Shown here: positions 42,905 through 51,116 of the stretch, piece by piece
Layout: every line of letters starts with the position of its first letter
How positions within the stretch are numbered: position 1 is the first letter of the stretch
Assembly: GCA_000702025.1 (NCBI GenBank)
Contig: KL370851.1
Location: forward strand, 202,005-266,004
Source of the DNA: Blautia schinkii DSM 10518
GTDB lineage: Bacteria > Bacillota > Clostridia > Lachnospirales > Lachnospiraceae
Length of the DNA: 64,000 bases
Direction of reading: 5' to 3'
Translations under genes and position numbers: made by a program
Notes under the pieces: model-generated
Seen by the model: the letters and a program-made list of their open reading frames with translations, nothing else
What the model was told of the DNA's origin: nothing
The model's database searches: none

Positions 42905-43696
42905 ATGAAAAAGAAAACCTGGACAGCCCTTATCCTTTTCCTTGTGCTGATGATGGCCGCGCCGCTCACTGTAAACGCAGGCTGGAAAGTAAATTCTTCC
43001 GGCAATTACTATTATTATAACAGTAAGGGAGTCCTGCAGAAGAACAAGTGGATTGGCAGACGCTATGTAGATGCAAAAGGAAAGTGGGTCAAAAACCGCA
43101 GTTATATCGAAAAATCGAAGTATGCAAAGAAGTTCAGCCAGCTTGTGCTGGTAGAAGCCAAGGGCAACAGAGCCACCGTTTCCCTTCATACAAGAAACGC
43201 TAAGGGCCAGTGGTATGTGAAGCTTACTTCGTCCGGATACGTGGGCCGAAACGGTGTTGGAAAGACCAGAGAGGGCGATCTCAAAACACCCAATGGTCTT
43301 TTTACGATGAGCAAGGCTTTCGGCATTAATTCAAATCCGGGTACCTCCATGGCATACCGCAAGGTTGACGGAACCTGGTACTGGGTTTCTGATCCCAGAT
43401 CGAAATATTACAATAAATTTGTCACTACCAAAAAGGTGAAGCGTGACTGGGGAGAGGCGGAGCGTATCATTGATTATACGACTGCGTACCGCTATGTGCT
43501 TTCCGTAGACTATAATAAGAAATGTGTGCCGGGAAAAGGCTCAGCCATCTTTCTCCATTGCTCCACCGGAGGTCCTACAGCGGGCTGTGTGAGTGTCCCG
43601 CAGAGCGCAATGGTGAAAATTCTCAAACAGATTAAGCCAGGCGCGAGAATCGCCATCGGTACGGAGGCAAGCCTGAAAAAACTTCTGGGATGCTGA
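42905..43696 (+). CDS. Secreted L,D-transpeptidase (YkuD domain)
   Basis: The 263-residue protein has a signal peptide (LILFLVLMMAAPLTVNAG). A short tyrosine-rich segment (NYYYYNSKGVLQKNKW, about 32-47) resembles a cell-wall-binding repeat. The YkuD catalytic domain spans about 90-255, with the motif FLHCSTGGPTAGCVSVP (about 215-231) giving the catalytic His and Cys. Such enzymes make 3-3 crosslinks in peptidoglycan or attach proteins to it. The start is supported by AGGAG. It follows the ackA terminator and has no obvious partner gene. Confidence 0.87.
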   Translation: MKKKTWTALILFLVLMMAAPLTVNAGWKVNSSGNYYYYNSKGVLQKNKWIGRRYVDAKGKWVKNRSYIEKSKYAKKFSQLVLVEAKGNRATVSLHTRNAKGQWYVKLTSSGYVGRNGVGKTREGDLKTPNGLFTMSKAFGINSNPGTSMAYRKVDGTWYWVSDPRSKYYNKFVTTKKVKRDWGEAERIIDYTTAYRYVLSVDYNKKCVPGKGSAIFLHCSTGGPTAGCVSVPQSAMVKILKQIKPGARIAIGTEASLKKLLGC

Positions 43697-43817
43697 TTTT
43701 TTTAAGAAGTCAAATGAAAGTCGGTCCCCAAAGGCGCAGAACTGCAGAACCAGCAGCAGAATTTATTCCTAAACCTGCGAAACTTATTTCAAAACACGCA
43801 AAACCCTCAAAATATCG

Positions 43818-43846
43818 TTGACAAATACTGGTCATCTATGTATAAT
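43818..43846 (+). promoter_or_regulatory. Consensus promoter of the DUF177-rpmF operon
   Basis: TTGACA (43818-43823) and TATAAT (43841-43846) match the consensus with a 17-base spacer, 26 bases before the start codon. Confidence 0.9.
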
Positions 43847-43872
43847 TTATTAGGTGTGGATAGGAGACGATT

Positions 43873-44400
43873 ATGCAGATACATTTATCAGACATTTCAT
43901 CCAGCGAAGGGAAATGTATTCAGAGAACAGTAGAGTTTGAGATGGATGCCATCACCTTCCAACCCGGAACTTTTCCGGTACTTGCAAAAGAGCCGGTAGA
44001 GTTAACCATCACGAATACAGGCAACAGAGTCCTGGAGCTTGTAGGGACAGGCAGTATCACTGTCGGCGTACCCTGCGACCGCTGTCTGGAGGAGGTTCCT
44101 GTAGATATTCCTTTGCAGATTAAGAGGAAACTCGATATGAAGCTTACGGATGAAGAGCGTGTGAATGATCTGGACGAGAGTATCTATCTCACAGGTATGG
44201 ACCTGGATGTGGACCAGCTGGTCTATCTTGAGGTACTGATGAGCTGGCCTTTGAAGGTTTTATGCAAAGAAGACTGCAAAGGAATCTGTAGCCAATGTGG
44301 GAAAAACCTCAATAACGGTCCCTGTGGATGCGTGGAGGAGCCTAAAGATCCCCGCATGGCAGCTATCAGTGATATATTTAGTAAATTTAAGGAGGTGTAA
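43873..44400 (+). CDS. DUF177 protein (YceD-like, 23S rRNA accumulation)
   Basis: The 175-residue protein belongs to DUF177; the E. coli member YceD is needed for 23S rRNA accumulation, and the gene is nearly always next to rpmF, as here. Conserved features are VPCDRCLEEV (about 72-81) and, near the C terminus, CKGICSQCGKNLNNGPCGC (about 135-153), a cysteine-rich likely zinc site, followed by DPRMAAISDIF. rpmF starts three bases after the stop. Confidence 0.93.
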   Translation: MQIHLSDISSSEGKCIQRTVEFEMDAITFQPGTFPVLAKEPVELTITNTGNRVLELVGTGSITVGVPCDRCLEEVPVDIPLQIKRKLDMKLTDEERVNDLDESIYLTGMDLDVDQLVYLEVLMSWPLKVLCKEDCKGICSQCGKNLNNGPCGCVEEPKDPRMAAISDIFSKFKEV

Positions 44401-44403
44401 CAT

Positions 44404-44586
44404 ATGTCCATCTGTCCAAAGAATAAAACATCTAAAGCAAGACGCGATAAGAGAAGAGCAAACTGGAAAATGAGCGCTCCGAACTTAGTTAAATGCAGCA
44501 AATGTGGTGCCCTGATGATGCCTCACAGAGTATGCAAGGCTTGCGGAAGCTACAATAAACGCGAAATTGTTAAAGTAGAAGACTAA
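44404..44586 (+). CDS. rpmF: 50S ribosomal protein L32
   Basis: The 60-residue protein has the basic N terminus of L32 (SKARRDKRRANWK) and two CxxC pairs, CSKCGAL and CKACGSY, of the zinc-binding form. The start has AAGGAGG seven bases upstream, inside the end of the DUF177 gene. A strong terminator follows. Confidence 0.98.
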   Translation: MSICPKNKTSKARRDKRRANWKMSAPNLVKCSKCGALMMPHRVCKACGSYNKREIVKVED

Positions 44587-44602
44587 TGTAAAAGACGAAT
44601 GC

Positions 44603-44646
44603 AAAAAACAGGCGGTACTGCAGAAGATGCAGACCGCCTGTTTTTT
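44603..44646. terminator. Strong bidirectional terminator after rpmF
   Basis: AAAAAACAGGCGGT (44603-44616) pairs with ACCGCCTGTTTTTT (44633-44646), with an inner stem CTGCA/TGCAG. The T-run on each strand suits both rpmF and the convergent CAP-domain gene. Confidence 0.93.
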
Positions 44647-44707
44647 AGTTCGCCGTCGTCCCTGTGGATGAACGGAATTGAGCAATGAGGATTTTCTACG
44701 TGACTGA

Positions 44708-45655
44708 TTAGTATGTAAAAAGCTGTGTCCAGTAGTTGGTGCCGGATGCATTCTGGTAAAAACCAACACCGATGGTGGTGAAGTTTTTATTAAGGATATT
44801 GGCTCTGTGTCCCTGGCTGTTCATCCAGCCATTCATGACCTGTTCCGGAGTTTTCTGGCCCCAGGCAATGTTTTCACCTGAACCACGGTAGCTTACACCC
44901 TGCTGGGTAAGTGCTGTGCTAAAGGAGGTGCCGTCGGGCCGGGTATGGGCGAAAGAGGTTTCAATTTCTTTGGCGCGTACCTGTGCTGCCGCCTGTACGT
45001 CTGTATTGACGGTAAGGGGAGCTAAGCCCGCTTTCGCACGTTCCTCATTTACCAGATCAGCTACCTGACGGATAAATGCTGCATTCTCATCCTCCTCGCC
45101 TGTACCGGGATTTTCCGGCTGGTTGTTGTCTGGGATATCCGGATTTTCGGGCAGACTGCCATCTGGGATATCTGGGCTTTCCGGCTGGTTGTTGTCTGGA
45201 TTATCCGGGTTATCTGGCAGATTGCCATCTGGGACATCAGGTAGATTCCCGCCTGGATTATCTGGGGTTTCAGGTACATTGTTATCCGGATTATCCGGGA
45301 GTTCTGGATTATCCGGAAGTTCCGGAGTTTCCGGCTGGTCTGGCAGGCTGTCATCTGGGATATCCGGGTTTTCGGGCTGGTTGTCATCGGGCAGTTCCGG
45401 ATTGGCTGGTGGTTCTACAGGAAAACCAGGGATGATGATTTGTATCCAATTGGGATTTGAGCAGTCAATTCCCATTTCCTCCAGCTTCTGTTTTAATTCC
45501 TCCAGGCTTGATACGCTGCCGGAAATAACAATCCCTTTGTTCTGCAGCTGGCTTTTTAAACTGTCCAGAGAAAAGGCGTGCACCGGTGTAGCGCCCATGC
45601 CCAAACTGCCTATAACTGCAGCAGAAAGAAGTCCTGCTAATATTTTGTGTTTCAT
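44708..45655 (-). CDS. Secreted CAP-domain protein with proline/aspartate-rich repeats
   Basis: The 315-residue protein has a signal peptide (LLSAAVIGSLGMG, cleavage near VHA) and a leucine-zipper-like helical segment (about 30-60). A Pro-Asp-Asn-rich stretch of about 120 residues follows (about 75-190), built of units such as NPDIPDDSLP and NPELPDNPDN, likely a wall-spanning stalk. The C-terminal CAP/SCP domain (about 195-315) includes LVNEERAKAGLAPL, FAHTRPDGTSF, GENIAWG and GHRANILNKNFTTIGVG, as in bacterial CAP proteins. No sorting signal is seen. AAAGGAGG precedes the start. CAP proteins in Clostridia are linked to spores, wall or host contact; the role here is not shown. Confidence 0.9.
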   Translation of the reverse strand: MKHKILAGLLSAAVIGSLGMGATPVHAFSLDSLKSQLQNKGIVISGSVSSLEELKQKLEEMGIDCSNPNWIQIIIPGFPVEPPANPELPDDNQPENPDIPDDSLPDQPETPELPDNPELPDNPDNNVPETPDNPGGNLPDVPDGNLPDNPDNPDNNQPESPDIPDGSLPENPDIPDNNQPENPGTGEEDENAAFIRQVADLVNEERAKAGLAPLTVNTDVQAAAQVRAKEIETSFAHTRPDGTSFSTALTQQGVSYRGSGENIAWGQKTPEQVMNGWMNSQGHRANILNKNFTTIGVGFYQNASGTNYWTQLFTY

Positions 45656-45849
45656 AAATACCTCCTTTGTTACGAAAATGTTGTTTAATTGTTACAAATA
45701 AAATGCTAACATATACGTCGTGAAAAAGATACCGGTAATATCTGGTGCCGAATTAGCATTTGAGCAGCAGAATTCGCAGTTTTTTGAAGTATAAAAACGA
45801 TGCCAGGAACTATGAACTGAAAATTATTTAGAGAATCAAACAAGACAGA

Positions 45850-45892
45850 AGAGTGTTTGGGTCATATATGGTCTGAACACCCTCCTTTTTAT
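45850..45892 (+). terminator. Terminator-like hairpin without an upstream gene
   Basis: GAGTGTTTGG and CTGAACACCCTC (about 45850-45884) form an imperfect stem followed by TTTTTATTT. No plus-strand gene lies before it, so it may be left from a lost gene or insulate the two divergent genes. Confidence 0.4.
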
Positions 45893-45906
45893 TTAACTTA
45901 AAAACA

Positions 45907-45935
45907 TTGACTTTAAACTTTGAAAGAGTTAAAAT
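45907..45935 (+). promoter_or_regulatory. Promoter of the AbiE-like pair
   Basis: TTGACT (45907-45912) and TAAAAT (45930-45935) are 17 bases apart, 45 bases before the GTG start. The 325-base gap 45656-45980 otherwise holds only the upstream region of the CAP gene and the hairpin at 45850. Confidence 0.7.
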
Positions 45936-45980
45936 GAAATAAATTTATGTTGAAAGAATAAATTGTTGGGAGATTATATA

Positions 45981-46940
45981 GTGAGCTTATTGAAAGATGT
46001 TCTGGGAATGCATGTGACATATAGTAAGTGGAAGGAAGTCAAAAATCTCCCACTTTACATGACGGGGAATGCTGAATATACAATGGCTGAGATTGATGAC
46101 GTTCCTTGCATTATCATGGAATTGAAATCAGATATTCCAACTTTGCCGGCAATAAAAAAACAAATAAAAAAAATCCAGGATATAGAAAGAACACCAGTAG
46201 TAATCAAGGTCAAAGCTATGTCTGCTTTTCGCAGGAAAAATATGATTGAAGCACGTATTCCATTTATCATTGCAGACGAACAGGCATATCTACCGTTTAT
46301 GGGAACTGTTTTAAATGCGAAGTATGTCAATAGTAAGGATGCACCTGAACTGGAAAATTTTAAATTTTCAACACAACAACTATTTCTGTGGTATTTATAT
46401 CAAGAGAAACGGATGGCATATATTTCAGATGCAGCGAGAGTATGTTCTTTTTCGTCAATGACAATGACAAGAGCTACCAGAGAATTAGCAGCTTCAGGGT
46501 TCATTGAGGTATCAAAAGATGGTGTGAAAAAGGTTCTGAATTGTAACTGTACGAAAAAAGAATTATTTGAAAGAGTAAAAAAATATTTGAAATCTCCTGT
46601 AGTTACAGAAGGCTATCTGGAGAGAAAATATCTAAGCAAGAATATGATTCCGGCAGGGATTTCAGCGTTAGCAGAAAGAAGTATGCTGAATGGCGATAAA
46701 CTTAAAACATATGCAGTGCTGGATAGTGACTTTGACAAAACAAAGTTGATTCCTGAATTAGTTGATTCTGAAAAACAGGTAAAGATAGAATTGTGGAGTT
46801 ATGCACCACTTAAATTTGCGAAAGACAGGATTGCTGATCCGATATCCGTTGCTCTTTCGTTAGAAAAGGAAACGGATGAAAGAGTAGAAATGATGATTGA
46901 AGAAATGTTAGATGAACTTTGGGAGGAAATCGAATGGTAG
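45981..46940 (+). CDS. Winged-helix regulator paired with a nucleotidyltransferase (AbiEi-like antitoxin candidate)
   Basis: The protein of about 319 residues is AT-rich in coding. Residues about 40-120 form an alpha/beta domain (VPCIIMELKSDIP, RTPVVIKVKAMSAF, IPFIIADEQAYLPFMG). Residues about 135-205 look like a MarR-type winged helix (QQLFLWYLYQEKRMAYIS, SSMTMTRATRELAASGFIEV). The C-terminal part is acidic (RVEMMIEEMLDELW). A GTG at 45981 with GGGAG eight bases upstream is the likely start; TTG at 45963 is poorer. The next gene overlaps by seven bases and encodes an AbiEii-type nucleotidyltransferase. This arrangement suggests a self-regulating antitoxin, but the sequence differs from classic AbiEi, so the role is inference. 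Confidence 0.68.
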   Translation: MSLLKDVLGMHVTYSKWKEVKNLPLYMTGNAEYTMAEIDDVPCIIMELKSDIPTLPAIKKQIKKIQDIERTPVVIKVKAMSAFRRKNMIEARIPFIIADEQAYLPFMGTVLNAKYVNSKDAPELENFKFSTQQLFLWYLYQEKRMAYISDAARVCSFSSMTMTRATRELAASGFIEVSKDGVKKVLNCNCTKKELFERVKKYLKSPVVTEGYLERKYLSKNMIPAGISALAERSMLNGDKLKTYAVLDSDFDKTKLIPELVDSEKQVKIELWSYAPLKFAKDRIADPISVALSLEKETDERVEMMIEEMLDELWEEIEW

Positions 46941-47695
46941 CAGGCTTTGAAAGCTTCAAGAATTGGTTTTGGGGTTACGAAAAGGAATATGTTATTATTG
47001 GTGGCACTGCCTGTGATATGCTTTTAAGTGAAAATGAAAGAGATTTTCGGGTTACAAAAGATATTGACATGGTTTTAATTGTAGAAGCGATTACACCAGA
47101 TTTCGCAAGGAAATTTTGGGACTATGTAATAGAGGCTGGATATGAGCATAAAAATAAAAGTACAGGGAATACTCAATTTTATAGATTCAGCCGACCAAAA
47201 TCAAAGGAATATCCTGCAATGATTGAAATATTTTCAAGGCGATTGGAGCATATTACATTAAATGACGATGCGCAATTAACACCATTGCCAATGGAAGAGG
47301 ACATTTCCAGTTTGTCAGCTATATTGTTGAATGATACATATTATGAGTTTTTAAAACAAGGTCAGATTGTTTTGAATGGGGTGCCACTACTTAGAACTGA
47401 ATACATTATTCCATTTAAAGCAAAAGCTTGGATTGATTTGTCTGAAAGGAAAGCGAAGGGGGAACAGGTAGATAGTAAGAATATTCGCAAGCATAAAAAT
47501 GATGTTTTTAGATTATCTGCGCTTTTGAATCAAAGTACAAGAGTGAAAGTATCTGGTGAAATACAAGATGATGTAAAAACCTTCTTAAACTCTATGGATA
47601 CTGAAACAATAGATTTAAAATCGCTTGGATTGAGTGGGTATAACAAAGTAGATATAGTTTCTTTCTTGAAAAGAGTATATGGAATAGAACTATAA
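46934..47695 (+). CDS. AbiEii-like nucleotidyltransferase (toxin candidate)
   Basis: The 253-residue protein has the nucleotidyltransferase signature YVIIGGTACDML followed by TKDIDMVL (about residues 18-50), the G-G and D-x-D elements of the AbiEii/DUF1814-type fold. A later LRTEYIIPFKAKAWIDL (about 150-166) has the conserved lysine region of the family. It is cytoplasmic. The ATG at 46934 overlaps the upstream stop and has a strong GGGAGG site. In AbiE systems such a protein is a toxin held in check by its partner and protects against phage by abortive infection; that function here is by analogy. A stable hairpin follows the pair. Confidence 0.72.
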   Translation: MVAGFESFKNWFWGYEKEYVIIGGTACDMLLSENERDFRVTKDIDMVLIVEAITPDFARKFWDYVIEAGYEHKNKSTGNTQFYRFSRPKSKEYPAMIEIFSRRLEHITLNDDAQLTPLPMEEDISSLSAILLNDTYYEFLKQGQIVLNGVPLLRTEYIIPFKAKAWIDLSERKAKGEQVDSKNIRKHKNDVFRLSALLNQSTRVKVSGEIQDDVKTFLNSMDTETIDLKSLGLSGYNKVDIVSFLKRVYGIEL

Positions 47696-47819
47696 ATAGC
47701 ATGAAACGCAAATAGAAAGTCTTCCGGTATTGAGCAAACTGTACTCTCAAAAATATGAGGATAGTTTGTGAGTTAATGCACAGGAGATGGCAAGATATCA
47801 GGATATAATCCATAAAAAA

Positions 47820-47864
47820 GGAAAAGTCCGTACCCACAACATCCGCTTGGGAACGGACTTTTCC
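47820..47864. terminator. Terminator after the AbiE-like pair
   Basis: GGAAAAGTCCGT (47820-47831) pairs with ACGGACTTTTCC (47853-47864). A six-T run lies on the minus-strand side and only a weak one on the plus strand. The bases between 47696 and 47820 hold no gene. Confidence 0.75.
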
Positions 47865-47936
47865 ATTATAGGAATGTTAAATTCTTCATATGCTTTGCCT
47901 GAAATCTCCATGGGCTTTTGTTATTATGCATGGTAG

Positions 47937-47942
47937 TATAAT
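47937..47942 (+). promoter_or_regulatory. -10 element before the binding-protein gene
   Basis: TATAAT is well placed 36 bases before the start at 47978. No good -35 lies 16-18 bases upstream (GCTTTT), so the promoter may need an activator, for instance the AraC-type regulator at 51094. Confidence 0.5.
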
Positions 47943-47977
47943 GCTATCAAAATCAAACAAAGGGAGGTTTTCAAAGT

Positions 47978-49273
47978 ATGAAAAAAGTATTAGTAGGTGC
48001 CCTTGCCAGTGTTATGGCGATCAGCTCATTATCCTGCATTACCGTTGCTGCAGCGGAGAAGCCATTCGAGGGTGAGACAATCACGGTATTGGTTGACACA
48101 GATTTTACGAGAATCGGGTTTGACGCTGTATGTGAGGCTGCAAAGGAAAAACTTGGTCTTGAGGTCGAGGTTGAGACACGTGTCAATGGTTCTGAGGGAG
48201 ACAATGTAGTTAAAACACGTCTGGTGGCCGGAGAGATGACGGATATTTGCTATTACAATTCCGGTTCCTTACTTAAAGCGCTGAATCCCGCAGACTATTT
48301 TCTGGATTTGTCTGACCAGGAATTCATGTCCAAGCTTGAGGACACTTATCTATCAACGGTAACTGTGGATGGTGCTGCTTACGGTATCCCGTTTGAGTCA
48401 GCGGCAGTAGGAGGAATTTTCTACAACAGGGAGAAGTACGAGGAGTATGGACTCAGCGTTCCTAAGACCTGGGATGAATTTCTTGTAAACTGCGATAAGC
48501 TTAAGGAGGCAGGTGAAACAGCGGTAATCGGTACATACGCGGATAGCTGGACATCACAGATTCCATATCTATTCGATAATTATAATCTGGTTGCCGAGGA
48601 ACCGGATTTCCTTGACAATTTTGAGGCAGGAACTGCTAAATGGGCAGAGACTGAGGCAGGAATCAAAAGCTTCCAGAAAATTGCAGATATTTCTAAGTAT
48701 TTCAACGAAGACTATACCGCATCCACTTATGATGACGGTGTAGATAAGATTGCAATGGGTGATGGTATACACTTGTTTATGTTTTCATCCTTCCTGCCGA
48801 ATCTTTATGATCTGTATGGGAATGAGGTAGGCGATAATATTGGTTACTTTGCCATTCCAGGAGATGATCCTGAGAATGTGGGCGCTACACTGAACATCAC
48901 ATCTTCCTTCTACGCAAATAAGAATTCCGAGAATTTGGATGCTGTGCTGGCGTTTATGGAGTTCTATTTATCTGACGAGGGATTGGATGCATTCTCATCC
49001 GTTCAGCAGCCAAATGGGCCTTATTTTGTCAAAGGCTATGAGCTTCCGGATACAGTTTTCCGCTGCATTAAGGAAGATATCCAGCCATACTTTGACGAGG
49101 GAAAAACATATCCGGCAGCAGAGTTCCTTGTATCTGTAAAAGGTACCGATTGTGCCGCAATCTGCCAGGAGCTTGGAACCGGACAGATTACCGCTGAGGA
49201 AGCTGCAGCAGCATATGACAGAGACTGTTACAAGCAGGCAATGCAGCTTGGCTTAGGCTGGAAAGAGGAGTAA
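47978..49273 (+). CDS. Extracellular solute-binding protein (family 1, sugar-type), orphan
   Basis: The 431-residue exported protein has a signal peptide (LASVMAISSLSCITVAAAE). It shows the family 1 features YGIPFESAAVGGIFYNREKYEEYGL (as YGIPFE... and FYNREKYEEYG) and PKTWDEFLVNCDKLKEAG. The cysteine in SLSCI does not fit a lipobox well, so cleavage after AAA is more likely. No permease or ATPase gene is near. Instead a YesM-type kinase and a YesN-type regulator follow directly. It could feed a shared transporter elsewhere or act as the ligand-binding part of the sensor system. AGGGAGG precedes the start. Confidence 0.88.
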   Translation: MKKVLVGALASVMAISSLSCITVAAAEKPFEGETITVLVDTDFTRIGFDAVCEAAKEKLGLEVEVETRVNGSEGDNVVKTRLVAGEMTDICYYNSGSLLKALNPADYFLDLSDQEFMSKLEDTYLSTVTVDGAAYGIPFESAAVGGIFYNREKYEEYGLSVPKTWDEFLVNCDKLKEAGETAVIGTYADSWTSQIPYLFDNYNLVAEEPDFLDNFEAGTAKWAETEAGIKSFQKIADISKYFNEDYTASTYDDGVDKIAMGDGIHLFMFSSFLPNLYDLYGNEVGDNIGYFAIPGDDPENVGATLNITSSFYANKNSENLDAVLAFMEFYLSDEGLDAFSSVQQPNGPYFVKGYELPDTVFRCIKEDIQPYFDEGKTYPAAEFLVSVKGTDCAAICQELGTGQITAEEAAAAYDRDCYKQAMQLGLGWKEE

Positions 49274-49322
49274 AATAGAATTATAAATACTTAGATTGTA
49301 TTAGTGAATTTGTAAGAGACGA

Positions 49323-49351
49323 GGGATGCCGTGGATTGAATACGGCATCCC
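49323..49351 (+). other. Strong hairpin between binding-protein and sensor genes
   Basis: GGGATGCCGT (49323-49332) pairs perfectly with ACGGCATCCC (49342-49351) around nine bases, with no T-run. It may protect the 3' end of the abundant binding-protein mRNA and lower expression of the kinase genes. Confidence 0.65.
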
Positions 49352-49382
49352 TGAACGTGCATCAGAAAGGAGGCTGATACGG

Positions 49383-51116
49383 GTGAAGTTCCGTAAACGG
49401 ATTTTTTGGGTCTTTACTATCTATGCGCTGCTTATTACTATGATTGCCGGAGGTATTTACGGAGTGATCCGTGTCCGCCAGCATAGAGAAAAAGTGAAGG
49501 CGGAGTTGGAAAAACAGGTAAATATAGTATCGGCACAATTTGAACAGCAGGTGCTTCAGATGGATGCAGTGACGAACAGTATTCTTTCTGACAGCGAGGT
49601 TCTTACTGCACTTCGGATACTTTCCGGCACGGTACCGGCATATCAGGAGGAGGATAAAAAATGGGCGAGAGGAATTATGAATATCCGCCTGTATTCTGAC
49701 TATCTGATGAGCAATTTTTACCGGGTTTTATTCTGCAACCAGTCAGGCGAGGTGATCTCTACAAGGCCTTTAGACCAGCCAAATTATGAGAAAGAGGAGC
49801 TATTGGAAATCAGTTGGATGGAGGAGGCATCTAAACGTAAAAAAGGATTCCTTCTCACGGAGACGCACGCGGACGATTGGTATCGTAAAAAGGAAATACG
49901 GGTGATTTCATTGGTGCGTAAGCTGCAGGGAACCGGCCTTGGCTATCTGGAGGTGCAGAAGCGAGAGGAAGATTTTGGTGAACTGTTCCAGCTCGACAGC
50001 CGGCGTTATACCGTGTACATTCACGATAAGAACAATCAGGTCCTTTACACGAACAGCGATAAAAAGGAGGATATCCTGCCCACAGATTTTGTTAAGGATG
50101 CATACATTACCCGAAATGTTGATAAGACAGGGGCATCTGTAACAATTGTAGACCACACGGATTGGAGGGCTGAGGGGGTTCGGGAAATGATTCCGGGAGC
50201 ACTGATGCTTATTTTAGCAGTGGCTGGAATATCGTGTATTTATGTGTTTTTGGCGTCACGATATGTGTCCAGACCTATTCAGGCTCTGGGTGAATATATG
50301 AAAAATACAGAGCTTAAAAGTATGGACGAGGAGCTTCCCAAGAAGCTTCCCAACGATGAGATTGACATGCTCTACCGGGAATACCGGGATGTACTCAGGC
50401 GTTTGGAAAAATCTATGAAAAAGGAAAAGCAGCTTTCTCTTTTGCAGCTTCAGGCGCAGTTCGATCTTCTTCAGGCACAGGTTAATCCTCACTTCCTATA
50501 CAATGTGCTGAATGTGATATCAAGCCGGGGGATGGAGGTGGATGATGAGACAATCTGTGATATCTGTGATGACTTGGCTTGGATGCTGCGTTATTCCACG
50601 GATAACCAGGAGCGCTATGCAGCTGTGGACAGGGAAGTGAAGTATCTGGAACGATATTTCCATTTGCTCAAATATCGTTATGAGGATAAGCTTACGTATG
50701 ATATTTCCATTCCGCCTGAGTTAAAGGAGCAGATACTTCCCAAAATCATCCTTCAGCAGATTGCGGAAAACAGTATTACCCACGGTTTTGAAAACGTGAA
50801 TAAAAAGATGGATATCCATGTATTTGGTATGTGCAGCGGACAAGAGTGGTATATCGAAATAACGGATAACGGTACGGGAATAGATGCGGCGGAGCTTTCT
50901 AATATCAGGTCACAGTTAGGCCATATCCGTAGACAGCTCACCACAGACCGCGAGAATCTGGAACTTAAGCTGGGTGGCATGGGATTAAAAAATCTTTATG
51001 CCAGACTCTATTTGATATATCAGGATGACATGATTTTTGATATTGAAACTGGTGAAAAAGGTACTACAGTAAGAATCGGAGAGAGGTGCAGGAATGTATC
51101 GGGTATTAGTGGCTGA
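49383..51116 (+). CDS. YesM-type sensor histidine kinase
   Basis: The protein of about 577 residues has two membrane segments (about residues 5-27 and 270-292) enclosing an extracellular sensor domain. A HAMP-like region is at about 293-345. The His_kinase domain (PF06580) has QAQVNPHFLYNVLNVIS (about 383-399) with the phospho-accepting histidine. The ATPase domain has LQQIAENSITHGF and ITDNGTGID, and GGMGLKNLYARL near the end. The GTG at 49383 with AAAGGAGG nine bases upstream is the start; the ATG at 49326 lies within a hairpin. It overlaps the regulator gene by 23 bases, so the two are made together. The likely signal is a carbohydrate. Confidence 0.92.
   Translation: MKFRKRIFWVFTIYALLITMIAGGIYGVIRVRQHREKVKAELEKQVNIVSAQFEQQVLQMDAVTNSILSDSEVLTALRILSGTVPAYQEEDKKWARGIMNIRLYSDYLMSNFYRVLFCNQSGEVISTRPLDQPNYEKEELLEISWMEEASKRKKGFLLTETHADDWYRKKEIRVISLVRKLQGTGLGYLEVQKREEDFGELFQLDSRRYTVYIHDKNNQVLYTNSDKKEDILPTDFVKDAYITRNVDKTGASVTIVDHTDWRAEGVREMIPGALMLILAVAGISCIYVFLASRYVSRPIQALGEYMKNTELKSMDEELPKKLPNDEIDMLYREYRDVLRRLEKSMKKEKQLSLLQLQAQFDLLQAQVNPHFLYNVLNVISSRGMEVDDETICDICDDLAWMLRYSTDNQERYAAVDREVKYLERYFHLLKYRYEDKLTYDISIPPELKEQILPKIILQQIAENSITHGFENVNKKMDIHVFGMCSGQEWYIEITDNGTGIDAAELSNIRSQLGHIRRQLTTDRENLELKLGGMGLKNLYARLYLIYQDDMIFDIETGEKGTTVRIGERCRNVSGISG

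Noticed and set aside
45123..45701. 192-codon Gly/Ser-rich plus-strand open frame
   Set aside because: It is the complement of the Pro/Asp repeat region of the CAP-domain gene; the repeat keeps all frames open.
49326..49382. Longer N terminus of the YesM-type kinase starting at ATG 49326
   Set aside because: The ATG lies inside a perfect hairpin, and the GTG at 49383 has a well-spaced AAAGGAGG.
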